A stretch of 64,000 nt of DNA, taken from positions 1,438,501 through 1,502,500 of the forward strand of contig CP114488.1 of assembly GCA_027186245.1 (NCBI GenBank), given 5' to 3'. The notes under the pieces are model-generated. The model had not been told where the DNA came from and ran no database searches. It saw nothing but the letters and a program-made list of their open reading frames with translations. The translations under genes and the position numbers were made by a program. Positions 22,860 through 34,439 of this stretch are shown here, piece after piece (position 1 is the first letter of the stretch; each line of letters begins with the position of its first letter). The stretch is from Coriaria nepalensis. Its lineage: Eukaryota; Streptophyta; Magnoliopsida; Cucurbitales; Coriariaceae.

Positions 22860-25800
22860 ATGGAAGAAGAAGTAGTGGGTGGGGAAGTGAGCCTATTGGA
22901 TACAGCAGAGGGTGCACACAAGGCCAGGCAAGAGTCTCAGCAAGAGAACGAGTATTTACTGAGACCTGAGACCCGCAATCTGTTAGAATCTGAAGAAATA
23001 CGTATACCAGTCGAAGTTGAGTATTCAAAGGGTTATCCTCAAGAATTTGCAGATCTTCTAGCCGGTAAGAATATAGATAGGAGTATAAGCCATGCAAAGG
23101 CATCAGATCACCCAGATCCTAGCCCACACTGCACGGATGATGCTGGTGTGAGGGTTGAAGAATTAACTGTTAAAAACTATAATAGTTCAAATTTAGCTGT
23201 TGTTGGTACTTCAAATAATAGAGGAAAATTACTTCTCAAGCAGAACGGGTGGCAGCATCTATATCAGCTGGGAAGTGGATCAGGAAGTGGAAGCTCACAT
23301 GCTGATACTGCATACAGGGATACTGGTCAGAACCAGATAATGGCTAGTGGGATGGAGGATCTTGGATACGCATCTTATCCAGCTGAGCTTTTGGCTGTAA
23401 GGTCATGTAGTGATGACCCCAACAAAGTCTTAGAAGAATCAATGAATGCCGATGCTAAACCGGTTCCTGGAAATAATCGGGGTGGTATTCGGACTAAGAT
23501 TCTATCAAAATCAGGTTTTTCTGAGTTTTTTGTAAAAAATACATTGAAGGGTAAGGGGATTATACATAGGGGCCCACCTAATGATGTAAGGCCTAGAGAC
23601 CTTAATAGTACAAAGAATGCTTCTAGTGCTATTGTTACTTCTGATGCGTCACCACAGCTTAATGTCAAAACTGGCATGTCCTCTTTGTACAGGAAACGAG
23701 AGCCCAGACCTATTGGTTCTTCTCTTTCTGGCGTTAGTCTGAGAGAATGGCTAAGAACTGACCAGCATCGAGCAAGTAAAGTTGACTGCTTGTACATATT
23801 TAGACAGATTGTGGAACTGGTTGATTGTTCTCACTCACAAGGCATTCCCTTGCATAACTTACGACCATCTTCATTCACATTATTGGCATCAAAGAAGGTT
23901 AAGTATATAGGATCACCTATTCCAGGAGAGATTCCAGAGAGTGTTATAGGTGAAAACAATCATTATCCGGAGAATAGTCTTGGTGGGAAAAGACCATTAG
24001 AGCAGGTAGTATTTCTTTCCTCGGGTTCTTTGAAGAAGAAAAAGTTTCTCCATGAATCAGAATTTCCAGTTAAGTGGCCTCATCTTCCTTCAAGGTCTGC
24101 ATTTAATCTTGAAACTGCAAATAATGTAAGGGATTGTAACATTACTGATTCACCAAATTCTCTGAATGAATTTGGTGAACATGATCAAAGTACAGAACAC
24201 GGAACCAGGAGCAAGTTTATGGGCCCTTACATGACTTATTCAGATCAGATGTCTGTTTTGACTGACCGGTTGGAAGAAAAGTGGTATGCTAGTCCGGAGG
24301 AACTCAATGAAGGAGGCTGCACAATTTACTCAAATATATACTCTCTGGGAATTCTTCTTTTTGAGGTGGGAAGAAACTGAAAGCCTTGTTATTATTTGCA
24401 CACTTGTCAAATGATGTTGCTTCTGTTAATTTAGTGTGATATGCTTACGGATATGAAGACCTTCACATAGAGGTAGGAATGTATAACACATTAACAGACC
24501 CTTTGTTAGCACACACATAGAAGCAGGGATGGGTTTAGAAGGTGATATTGATGGAAGAACAAAGAAAATTTTCTGAAAACAAATTGCGGAAACATTGAAA
24601 ACGTAAGTTGAATGATTCTTCAATTAAAACTTAACTTTTACATCTTATGTACTAGGCTATATATATATTGAGTACTAACCTATTCTAATTCTATTCTAAT
24701 TCTAATTGTAGTATATAATCTCAATCCCTACAAATTAGGAGGTAATATCTCTAATTATCTATTAAGGAATAACTCCTATAATCTAGGGATTCTCTAGTAA
24801 ATATTTCCATACTCCCCCTCAAGTTGGATCAAGGATGTCTTGTAAACCCAGGTTGCTTATAAATCTATCAAATTGAGTCTTGTGAAGCCCTTTAGTGAAT
24901 GTGTGTGCCACTTGTTCTTCTGTAGGAATGTATGACATATACACCGTACCTTCTAATTTTTCTTTAATAAAGTGTCTATCAATCTCCACGTGTTTGGTTC
25001 TATCATGCTGTATTGGATTATGGGCAATATCAATTGCTGCATTGTTATCACATTAGAGTTTCATAGGCATAGGACTTGAGACATTAAGATCTTCAAGTAG
25101 TTTTCTTAGCCATAACAGTTCACATATTTCATGAGCAACAACTCTAAACTCAGCTTCAGCACTATTTCTTGCCACCACTATCTATTTTTTGCACCTCCAT
25201 GTTACCAATTTTCCACCAACATAAGTACAATAACCTGAAGTTGACCTTCTGTCCATCACACTTCCTGCCCAGTTAGCATTTGTAAATGCTTCGATTTTGA
25301 GATGACCATGATTGCCAAATAATAATCCTCTTTCAGGTTTTCCTTTAAGTACTTGAGAACCTTATAAGTTGCTTCAAAGTGCTCATCTCCAGGTGAATGC
25401 ATAAACTGACTCAACACATTTACTTCAAAAGCAATGTCTGGTTTAGTGTGAGAGATAAATAAGTCTCCCAACCAGTCCTTAGAATTGCTCTGTCTCGAAC
25501 TTGATATGAACTAGTTGCCTCTAGTTTCAAATTAACCTCCATAGGAGTTTCAATAGGTTTGCACCCAAGAAGTCCAGTCTCTTCAAGTAGATCCAGTGCA
25601 TACTTCCTTTGAGATACCAAAATACTTCTTCTTGACCGTATATTCCATTCCCAAAAAATATTTCAACGATCCGAGATCCTGTATTTCAAATTCCTTTGCA
25701 AGGAATAGTTTCAGATTTTCCAACTCTTCCACCTCATCTCCACTCAGAATCATATCATCCACATACATAATAAGAATGGCAATTTTTTCCTTCTTAGAGT

Positions 25801-28800
25801 GTTTAACAAACATAGTATGATCAGATTGGCTTTGATGGTATCCACGGCTCCTCACAGCCTTGGTGAGACGATCAAACCAAGCCCTAGGTGATTGCTTCAA
25901 CCCATAGAGAGCCTTTCTGACGTTACCATTGTCAGTTCTAAGAATTTGAATTCGGATGTGGAATTGGTTTTCAATCCTAGAATAGAATTCCTTAAACACC
26001 TTTGCAGCCTCTGCTTTCTCTTTTAACAGAAATAACCAACATATTCTAGTATGGTCATCTATGAATGTGATAAACCACCTAGAACCAGAAATAGTCATCA
26101 CTCGAGATGGTCCCCAAATGTCACTATGGATTAGATAGAAGGGTTTATATGGCTGATAAACATGAGATTTATAGATAATACGATGATGTTTTGATAGTTG
26201 ACAAGTTTCACACTGAAGAGATAATAAATTCAAATTGATTTCTTTAAACAAAGATGGGAACAATTGTTTAAGATAAGGAAAGCTAGGATGATCTAACCTA
26301 TAGTGCCAGAACATTATATGATCTTTAACAGAAATAAAACTATTACTAAAAAATGCAAAATTAGCTTGTCCACTCTTGAAAGTTGCATTATCAAAGTAGT
26401 AGAGTCCATCAACCACCCTAGCACTACTAATCATCTTCTCCAAATGCTAATCGTGAAATTTACAGTTAGAAGCATGGAATTCAACATAACAGTTAGAATC
26501 TTTAGTGAGTTTACTAATTGATAAAAGGCTACAAGATAGTTTTGGCACATGTAGGACAGATTTCATAATAGAATCTTTGAAATGACAATCAAACCTTTTC
26601 CTGCAATTAGTGTTAGGCTACCATCAGCTATATGTATAGTAAGATTATTAGGGCAAGGAGTATAAGAGGAAAAAATGAGTTAAATTTGTCATGTGATCAG
26701 AGGCACCAGAGTCAATGATCCATGGTGCTAGATTTGAAAAACATGTTAAGGCAACAGATGAACTACCTTTTTAGGCAAGGAAACATGAGTTAGAAACCTG
26801 AGTTCGATTGACTATCTTATAGATCTAATGAATTTGTTCCTTGCTAAGTAAAGGAACGTGTGTCTCGGATTCCTCAGTAAACTACATCCCATGCATTCCA
26901 TGACCACTTTTCTCACCTTGCTTCATCATCCGGATCTTGTTTTTGATCTCATAAATCTGGGCCGAATTACCAAGATCAGAGTATGTAATACTCATTGCAT
27001 CCCACACTTCCTTTGCAGTAGGAAGATATATGTAGGTCTGGTCAATTTCTTCTATCATAAAGTTTACCAGCACGTAATGATGGTGTGATTCTCTTCATCC
27101 CAGACAACATATGCATCATCCTTCTCATCTGGTGCCATTTTTGCTCCTATTATGTAGCCAATCTTCCCTCTTCCTCTAAGGAATAGTCTCACAGATTGAG
27201 ACCACCTTAAGTAGTTGTGACCATTCAACAGATGGGTGATGATATGAAGAATGGATTTGTCATTCAGACTATGGGATTGCAACTTCAAATTTACATTCCC
27301 ACTTGAGGACATCTCAGATATTGCCCCTGAGGTTCCTTTCGTCATTCTGAATTTTACAATAGTTGAGTAGAAGTATACGTCTTCTTAAGTCATCTTGTTG
27401 ATTAAGTCAGTCGGCTAGGTTAGAACAAACCCTAGCTCTGATACCATGAAAATGTAAGTTGAATGATTCTTCAATTAAAACTTAACTTTTACAGCCTATG
27501 TACTAGGCTATATATTGAGTTGTAACCTATTCTAATTGTAGTATATAATCTCAATCCCTACAAACTAAGAGGTAATGTCTCTAATTATTTAATAAGGAAT
27601 AACTCCTATAGTCTAGGGATTCTCTAACATTTCCATAAGTATTAGCCAGCAAAGTCAAAGAATTTGTTTTGTGTTTTGAAATTTCTACACCTGATAGGTT
27701 TGTCTTGATGTCAGTGTTATCATGATATGGAAGATTTTGCTTCAGCTATAGCACATGATGTCAATGATGAAATGACAATTGTTGCTCTGAAGGATTATAT
27801 ATCAGTTGCATTGTTGCTCATTTAATTTTATTTAGGAAATTAGCATATCCTGTTGAAGGGGGTTCTTAAAAGTAAAATAATGTTCACCTAATTGTTTCGG
27901 GCCATTTTATTTCAGTTACTTGGCCGTTTCGACTCAGATAGTTCACATGTTTCCGCAATGTCAGATTTGCGTCATAGGATTCTTCCTCCAAATTTTCTGT
28001 CAGAGAATCCAAGAGAAGCTGGATTTTGTCTTTGGCTACTTCATCCTGAATCTTTAGCAAGACCAACAACAAGGTAATGCACAACTCTCTTCTACTTCAT
28101 TTTTAAATCCGGAAACTGTTACTCAAAGTCATTATACTTCGAAATCTTAAAACATTTATATTTTTTTCCCTTTTGAGTTCTGAATGGAAAATTTTTGAAT
28201 TTGATGATGATTTTGGACATAATTCCTGTGACTTTGGATCCTAACCTCTACTTAAATTTCCATCTTATTTTCTTTCTTGTGGAGCAGGGACATTCTAGAA
28301 TCTGAAGTAATTAGTGGATTGCCTGAAGTTTCTGGAGAACTGTCATCAAATGTTGACAAAGATGATACTGAATCATCGTTACTAATGGAATTTCTGGCAT
28401 CACTGAGAGAACAGAAGCAGAAGCATGCCTCCAAGTTAGCCGAAGATGTTCGGTGCTTAAACGTCGATATCAGAGAAGTGGAAAGAAGGCATGGTTCAAG
28501 AAAATCCTCAGTTCTTTCTTACTTACCCACCGACTCCCTTAATGGAAGGGAGAATCTGCCTCTTGACATCGAACCTTCTGGTTTGAATGTCGATTCTCAA
28601 GCAACCTCTATTAATACTAATGAAGTGAGACCTGAGAGAAATATCAGTCAGCTTGAAAATGCTTACTTCCAAATGAGATCCAAAATCCAGGTCCCAGAAA
28701 ATGATGCTATGACAAGGATAGATAATGATTTGCTAACAGCTCGTGAAAGCTGGTATCTGACCCAGAAAGATGAAGAGAAAGGGAATACAACTGATCCCCT

Positions 28801-30385
28801 AGGGACCTTTTTTGATGGTTTTTGCAAGTATTCTCGTTATAGTAAATTTGAAGTGCGTGGGGTGCTAAGAAATGGGGATTTCAGTAGCTCTTCAAATGTA
28901 ATTTGTTCATTGAGTTTTGATCGCGATGAGGAGTATATTGCTGCTGCTGGAGTGTCAAAGAAAATAAAGATATATGAGTTTAACACACTCTTTAATAACT
29001 CAGTTGATATTCATTATCCAGCAGCTGAGATGGTAAACAGATCTAAGCTCAGCTGCGTTTGCTGGAACAGCTACATTAAGAACTACCTTGCTTCAACTGA
29101 TTATTGTGGTGTAGTCAAGGTAAACACTATTTCTGCAGATTATGTATTCTTACTGAAAAATGAGTATTTGTTCATCATTTTTGCTTTGCACCTGACCACA
29201 CCATAATATTGTGCTATTTATATTTATGCATGTTCTATTGCTTACCTACTTCATTGCTCACTGTTCTGGGGTGAATTTCCAGTTATGGGATGCATGCACT
29301 GGTCAAGAAACCACTCAGTACGTTGAACATGACAAAAGGGCTTGGTCTGTTGATTTTTCTCATGTCTGTCCCACAAAATTGGCTAGTGGTGGTGATGATT
29401 GTTCTGTAAAGCTGTGGAGCATAAATGAGGTATGTTCTCTCTCTCTTTCTCTCTTTCTCCCTCACTCCTTAAACCCTCTCTTCCTGAAGTTCTGGCATAA
29501 GTTAATAACTGTAGAGTGGATCGGTTGCTATTTCTTCAGTGAATTCCAGTTGAGATTATTCCATTTTATATAGCACATCTTTTTTCCATCTATTTAACAG
29601 TCTATTTCTCAAACCTTTTTCAATATTCTCCTTTGCAGAAAAACTGTTTGGGTACAATCAGGAACATTGCAAATGTCTGTTGTGTTCAGTTCTCTCCTCA
29701 CTCCTCTCAACTTCTAGCCTTTGGCTCAGCCGATTACAGAACCTATTGCTATGATCTTCGTAACACTAAGGCACCCTGGTGTGTCTTAGGAGGTCATGAG
29801 AAAGCCGTAAGCTATGTCAAATTCCTGGACTCTCAAACCCTTGTTACCGCTTCCACTGACAACACCTTGAAAGTATGGGATCTTAAGAGAACCAATCCTA
29901 TTGGTTCAACCAATGCTTGCAGTTTAACTCTTAATGGACACACTAATGAAAAGGTCATTAATGGATCTCTTATTCTTTTTTATGCTAAATTAAACATTTC
30001 ACAACTATAAGAATCTGACCCTTTTTTTACTCTTCTTTTTAAACCTATAGAACTTTGTCGGTTTATCAGTTTCTGATGGTTACATAGCCTGTGGTTCAGA
30101 AACAAATGAGGTAATTTCCTTTTTATGATTCCTTGAGTCATTAAACAATTTTGTGCCCACTTTTTTTTCAATGGGGTTTGATTTGTTTTCTAGGTTTATG
30201 CTTACCAGAGATCTCTACCTATGCCAATCACTTCCCATAAGTTTGGCTCTATTGACCCTATTTCCGGTAAGGAAACTGAGGATGACAATGGCCAGTTCGT
30301 ATCGAGTGTATGCTGGAGAGGAAAATCTGACATGGTTGTTGCTGCCAATTCAAGTGGGTGTATAAAAGTATTACAGATGGTTTAG
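22860..30385 (+). CDS. SPA2: SPA1-RELATED 2-like repressor of photomorphogenesis
   Basis: Seven coding exons: 22860-24365, 27916-28073, 28288-29119, 29283-29429, 29639-29953, 30051-30110, 30194-30385. Phases agree: 3210 nt, 1069 aa (Arabidopsis SPA2 is about 1030 aa). The N-terminus is SPA2-like ([18 protein letters not shown]). The conserved block [20 protein letters not shown] leads to a kinase-like domain whose catalytic loop is degenerate ([11 protein letters not shown], no HRD). A coiled coil spans about residues 586-622 ([20 protein letters not shown]). WD40 repeats fill the rest ([33 protein letters not shown]). SPA proteins pair with COP1 in a CUL4-DDB1 E3 ligase that removes light-signalling factors such as HY5 and CO in the nucleus. 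The coding frame is intact although a copia element fills intron 1. The ATG at 22860 is the first AUG in frame. Confidence 0.93.
24596..24811 (-). repeat. Left LTR (3' LTR of the copia element)
   Basis: It matches 27447-27637 along its length (tgaaaacgtaagttgaatga..., ...gaataactcctataatctag). It is longer than its partner because of TA expansion and a repeated ctattctaatt at 24685-24710. On the element's sense strand it ends in CA. Confidence 0.9.
24823..25620 (-). pseudogene. Copia RT C-terminus and RNase H remnant
   Basis: Broken frames continue from the RT segment: [40 protein letters not shown], then RNase H pieces [34 protein letters not shown] and [20 protein letters not shown] down to the polypurine tract. 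At least one frameshift and a stop interrupt it. Confidence 0.8.
25583..26443 (-). pseudogene. Fused integrase / reverse transcriptase remnant, 286 codons open
   Basis: The frame begins in the GAG-pre-integrase region ([29 protein letters not shown]) and enters the integrase core ([27 protein letters not shown]). After LRTDNG, near 25930, it passes directly to RT sequence ([41 protein letters not shown]). The rest of the integrase, including its last catalytic Glu, and the N-terminal half of RT have been removed without breaking the frame. It cannot encode a working polymerase or integrase. I infer a deletion by recombination or replication slippage. Confidence 0.88.
26882..27345 (-). pseudogene. 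Copia gag remnant
   Basis: A frame from 27345 reads [19 protein letters not shown] and continues [20 protein letters not shown], the N-terminal domain of plant copia gag. A frame change follows, then [20 protein letters not shown] at 26882-27073. The middle of gag and the zinc knuckle are missing. Sequence then passes to ..PLLSKEQIH.. and a protease motif [12 protein letters not shown] near 26680-26730. Confidence 0.85.
27447..27637 (-). repeat. Right LTR (5' LTR of the copia element) with adjacent PBS
   Basis: Partner of the left LTR. The primer-binding site starts at the very next base (27446) on the minus strand, which fixes this boundary. The outer end is less sure. Similarity between the LTRs continues through tttccata (27630-27637), so the end is placed there rather than at ctaaca (27629). 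Confidence 0.88.
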
Positions 30386-31049
30386 GAAAAGAAAAGCATG
30401 GTCGTCGAGATCCGATAACTTCTCATGTGTCTCTAGGGTTTTCTTCTTTCTCGAGGCCAACTCTAAATCCCGGAGAGAAATTGGGGAGGGCCTATTACAT
30501 TCTTGACTAGGATTTTTTCTTTTTGTTTTTTTTTTTTTCACTGTAAAGAAAGAATCTTTTTTTGCTGATTATGAATGTCGTGTAAAAATATACAAGTAAA
30601 GGTCGATTATTCAAAGGTTAATTATAGTTTTAGTTCCTATATAGTTTGTTTTTTATGAATTTATTTATTTAGTCTTTAATTAATTTTTTAGTTCATGTGT
30701 AGTTTAAATAAAATTTCTCCTAATCGGATTTTAGATATCGATGTAATATACATAACATATCAAATTATTAAAAAAATATATTTATTAGTCTGTCAGAAAA
30801 TAACATATCGATTTTGATGTCCTATAGAGGAGAACAACAGAAAACAAGCCTAATGTGTATCTGCCTGAGAGACAGGACCGGGCTTTTTCCGGCTCACAGG
30901 ATACTTTCCTCGGCTCATAGAACTCATTTTCAATGGGGAAGGACTTCCTCCATTGATCCTCATATACCTTCCCGGTGTATTTGGTGCTGATTTTGGTGAT
31001 TTTGCTTCTACCTTCCCTGCGTAAGCAAGATGTTGGTACCTTCCCTGTC
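30386..31049. other. Tail-to-tail spacer between SPA2 and the DUF1221 gene
   Basis: It holds the SPA2 3' UTR (to about 30600) and AT-rich sequence. The phrase ggttaattatagttttagtt at 30617 resembles the ends of the MITEs at 37357 and 40988, but no opposite end was found. Confidence 0.45.
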
Positions 31050-33377
31050 TCAGTATTTAAAATTGTAATTCAATTGAACCAAAAAAATAGGAGTGAAGCT
31101 ATAACCTGTGCCATTTCTCATCTTCATATCCCGACATTTTTTTGTCCTCAAACTCTTCTTCACCGGAATCTCCGAACAAATCGATCTCGTATACTCACAG
31201 CTCTGACCATCTTTTACCTTCTTGCCCGAATTAATCTCAGACCAAATCAACCTTGAATCACTCTTCGGACTTACAGTCTTCTGAAAAGAAGTTTCAGAAC
31301 AAACTGATCTAACATCCGAACAGATCGACCTTGTATCGCTCTTTGCTTTCATTACTTTTCTAAATGGAGTTTCGGAATAGATCGATTTTGTATCGGAACA
31401 AATCGACCGTGTATCACTCTTTGCTTTCATTACTTTTCTAAACGGAGTTTCGGAATAAATCGATTTCATATCGGAACAAATCGACCTTGTATCACTCTTT
31501 GCCTTTTGTGCCTTCTTTACTGCCATGTCCGAACAAATCGATCTCATATCGAAACAAACCGACCTTGTCTCAATTCCTGGCATATATAATGCATCTTCTG
31601 CCATTGAAACATTATCATCATCTATGCCAAATGGGATCATATCCTTGCTTGATAAATTCCAATTCTTCCCCATCTCGGCTAGTCTATAAGAAAACATTTC
31701 ATAGGGAATTCCCGAAATCGAACTCAAATTGCAATTATACCCATTAGAAGAAAGTGTCTTTGAAAACATTTCCTCTATGTCACAAAAATCTAAACACGGA
31801 TTTTCAAGTAGGGGATTATCCGTATTTTCTGGGTTCATAGTGAGGAATTTCTTTACGTACCGGAGAATCCGACAAATCGAAGAGAAACTCGGCCTTTGAC
31901 ATGGATTCATTTGCCAACATTTTCTTGTCAAGTTCACTAAATATTTAGGTGAAGTGAATGGAAAAAGAGGTCTCTCTCCTGCTCTTAAATTGTATCCGGG
32001 AGACTTCTTCCCTTCTAAATTATTACCATCTTTGAATGAAAAATTTCCGGTTAGTAGCTCGAAACAAATCATCCCAAAACTATACACATCAGCTTTTTCC
32101 GTGTACTTGCATTGATCATCATCATGCCCGCCAAGAACTTCTGGTGCATAATACCAAATAAAAGGGTCGGATTGATTTTCGTTCAAAACCACATCATTTC
32201 TTATATTACTATCTTTGACTGGAGACAACCCAAAACCTGAAATCTTCACTTGAATATACCCGTCCGTTTTGATAAATATATTAGAGGGATTCAATTCTCC
32301 ATGATAGATCTTATGAAAATGCAAATATTCCATTCCCCTTGCAATTTGCAACATTATATCCACTACCATGGGAAGAGAAAGGATAGTCCGTCGCCTTGGA
32401 CCGAAACATTCTTTTATGAAGAATCTAAGATCCTTATTCATCAACTCCATAACTAGAAAACACTTCTTGTTATTCTCTTCATCATAGAACCCACAAAGGT
32501 ATTGCAATATATTAGGGTGTGAAAGCAAAAGAAGAGGTGAGATAACCTCGGAATGAATTGATTCATTTTCTGATACAATATTTCTTAACACAAAGTGTTC
32601 TCCGAACCACTGAATTTCCTTAAACCGATTCCCATCTCCTAATCTTCGCCTCATTTGATAACGGTTTGATCCGAATAAAACAGAGCTCGGGAAAAGTTTT
32701 CCATGTGATGACCCAGTTAGTTTCTTTAGCATCAAGTCTCTCAGCAACCTCTTCTCATTATTCTTTGAAGAACCCATTTGACTAATTGTCTTCTCCTTCA
32801 GTTTTTCAACAAGCCGCCATTTATCTTCTTTTGAGGCTGTCTTGATCCAGTCCAGAATCTCTTTTGGTATTAAATATTGCTTCCCAAATCTCCATTGAAA
32901 GAGCTTAGGGTCATTCCATTGATCATCGTATTTTCTAGATAATATAAGCCTTCTCTTTTGCATATCATCTCTATCCAGCCCGGAAATCTCTCCTACATTT
33001 TCTATTGCTTCAATAACAGCTGGGAAGTAGCATAGCAAGTTATGGATGTGAAATTCAACACAATCTCTGTTTTGATGGAGGATGATCAAATTTGCCCACC
33101 GATTTTTTGAATCATCCATGCATTGCTTGATGTAGAGCTCTCCTTCTTTGAAGACCTTGTGGAGTTGTCTTAAAGGTTGTTCTATAACCTTCCATTTGGT
33201 GTTCTTTTCTTCTAGTTTAAGATTGTCTTTGATTTCTTGTGCTATTGTTTCAAAGGCTAGAGTGAATATGTCGTGTAATAAACAGCATTGTCTTTGATTG
33301 AATTGAATGTCTTCTTGTAAGACCATGAGTGCCTTCAAACTTCCCAGATCCTCTCCGAGTTTCCGGAATTGTTCCAT
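31050..33377 (-). CDS. DUF1221 protein with tyrosine-kinase-like pseudokinase domain
   Basis: Intronless frame of 775 aa from ATG 33377 (MEQFRKLGEDLGSLKALMVL) to TAA 31050. Residues 1-220 match the plant DUF1221 module, mostly helical. Residues 245-515 form a kinase fold: WYYAPEVLGG (APE at 411-413) and ADVYSFGMICFELLTG are present. The catalytic loop, however, is HGELNPSN (H359-G360-E361 for HRD) and the DFG motif is GFG (381-383). The expected beta-3 Lys is also not obvious (HFVLRNIV). Phosphotransfer is thus unlikely, and a scaffold or regulatory role is inferred. The tail carries 26-residue repeats (SDTRSICSDxKSIYSETPFR). Start and length are as in the family. The specific pathway is unknown. 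Confidence 0.88.
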   Translation of the reverse strand: MEQFRKLGEDLGSLKALMVLQEDIQFNQRQCCLLHDIFTLAFETIAQEIKDNLKLEEKNTKWKVIEQPLRQLHKVFKEGELYIKQCMDDSKNRWANLIILHQNRDCVEFHIHNLLCYFPAVIEAIENVGEISGLDRDDMQKRRLILSRKYDDQWNDPKLFQWRFGKQYLIPKEILDWIKTASKEDKWRLVEKLKEKTISQMGSSKNNEKRLLRDLMLKKLTGSSHGKLFPSSVLFGSNRYQMRRRLGDGNRFKEIQWFGEHFVLRNIVSENESIHSEVISPLLLLSHPNILQYLCGFYDEENNKKCFLVMELMNKDLRFFIKECFGPRRRTILSLPMVVDIMLQIARGMEYLHFHKIYHGELNPSNIFIKTDGYIQVKISGFGLSPVKDSNIRNDVVLNENQSDPFIWYYAPEVLGGHDDDQCKYTEKADVYSFGMICFELLTGNFSFKDGNNLEGKKSPGYNLRAGERPLFPFTSPKYLVNLTRKCWQMNPCQRPSFSSICRILRYVKKFLTMNPENTDNPLLENPCLDFCDIEEMFSKTLSSNGYNCNLSSISGIPYEMFSYRLAEMGKNWNLSSKDMIPFGIDDDNVSMAEDALYMPGIETRSVCFDMRSICSDMAVKKAQKAKSDTRSICSDMKSIYSETPFRKVMKAKSDTRSICSDTKSIYSETPFRKVMKAKSDTRSICSDVRSVCSETSFQKTVSPKSDSRLIWSEINSGKKVKDGQSCEYTRSICSEIPVKKSLRTKKCRDMKMRNGTGYSFTPIFLVQLNYNFKY
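31300..31520 (-). repeat. 78-bp in-frame tandem repeat in the DUF1221 gene
   Basis: ctctttgctttcattacttt recurs at 31339 and 31417, a period of 78 nt (26 codons). Flanking copies are more diverged. It encodes KAKSDTRSICSDxKSIYSET-type Ser/Asp-rich units. Confidence 0.85.
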
Positions 33378-34439
33378 TCCGGCCCGGATCAGAGAGGACT
33401 AGAATGCAATTTTTTTTTTTTACTGAACTATAATGGCAAGTTTGAAATTGACAAAAAAAAAACGTTCTCAAAAGCAATCACGGTCCTTTCATTTTCCAAG
33501 GGAAACAGAAACTGATCGAAGGAAAAAATGGAAACGGGTAAATGACAGGAAAACAAAACAAGAAGAATACCAAATAGCTGTTTGGTCAGCTGGAAAATTG
33601 GAATCAGAAAATGTAAGGGAAAAAAAAAGGGAAAGGAACAAAGACATATGGCAAATGGCAAATTGGTTATGAGGAACCTGAAAAAACAGCTCGAAAACCA
33701 GTGCCCATCAGAGAAAAAAGAGAAAAAAAAAAGAAAAAAAAAAGGAGAACAAAAGAAATGTTTTTCTGAAAATTTGAGGATGTTTTTTTCCGTCAGATTT
33801 TGTATCAGAATCTTGTTTTTGGACGGCGTGGAGTAACTGAGAGAATCTAGAAGAAAAGAGAAGTTATGGTTAGCTTGATGTTTATTTTGGATAATTAATT
33901 ATTCGAGAAAAAGAAAATTAAGGTTTAGAGATGGTCCGTTTTCCCGCGACTTTCGTCTATTTTGTCTTAAAATAAACAAATATATAATTAATTTTTAGTT
34001 AAACAACTTTTACAGCACGAGCCACGGCTATTTTTGACTCTTTAATTAAGATTACCTAACAAAACTAAATATATCCAAACACAACCTAGACAAAGTGGTC
34101 TTTTCATGACCGTATGTATAGAAACGGTTATTAAAGCTAGAGCAGTTAAAATGAGTCACCTGACTCGATTTACATAGAGTTTTTCATTTTTTTTAGGATT
34201 GGGCCGAGCTTTAAAAAACAAGTTGGGCCGAGTTTATTTTCCGAGCTCAAAATAGGTTGGGCTGGGTTAGTATTTTTTTAAATTAAAAAAAAAATTGGCC
34301 GAATAAAAATTTGATTGTATATTAATAAATAATATATAAATAATTAAACTATTATATTTTAATCATTATGGTTTCGTTAAAAAAATATTTTGATCTTAAA
34401 AATAAAAATAAATAAATAATAAAAGTTCGTTAATAGATT
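33378..34439. promoter_or_regulatory. Leader/promoter of the DUF1221 gene and AT-rich spacer
   Basis: Purine-rich tracts on the plus strand (33450-33840, many aaaaaag runs) correspond to a pyrimidine-rich leader on the minus strand. Plus-strand frames at 33433-33836 are low complexity and are not called. From 33950 the sequence is AT-rich spacer. Confidence 0.4.

Larger units (their letters stand above)
24596..27637 (-). mobile_element. Non-autonomous, internally deleted Ty1/copia LTR retrotransposon in SPA2 intron 1
   Basis: Direct LTRs lie at 24596-24811 and 27447-27637. A 12-nt primer-binding site matching initiator-tRNA-Met (TGGTATCAGAGC, minus strand, 27435-27446) abuts the right LTR. 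A polypurine tract (TTGAGGGGGAG, minus) at 24812-24822 abuts the left one. The orientation is therefore opposite to SPA2. Between them, on the minus strand, are remnants in the right order: gag, protease, integrase, reverse transcriptase, RNase H. At about 3.0 kb it is far shorter than an intact copia element (about 5 kb). Flanks aacat (24591-24595) and agtat (27638-27642) differ by two transitions and may be the decayed 5-bp target duplication. The LTRs differ by several indels and substitutions, so the insertion is not recent. Confidence 0.92.

Noticed and set aside
24591..27630. Perfect AACAT on both sides of the copia element as target duplication (24591-24595; 27626-27630)
   Set aside because: Taking it would exclude atttccata, which both LTRs share. 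The outer LTR edge is better placed at 27637, leaving only the imperfect pair aacat/agtat.
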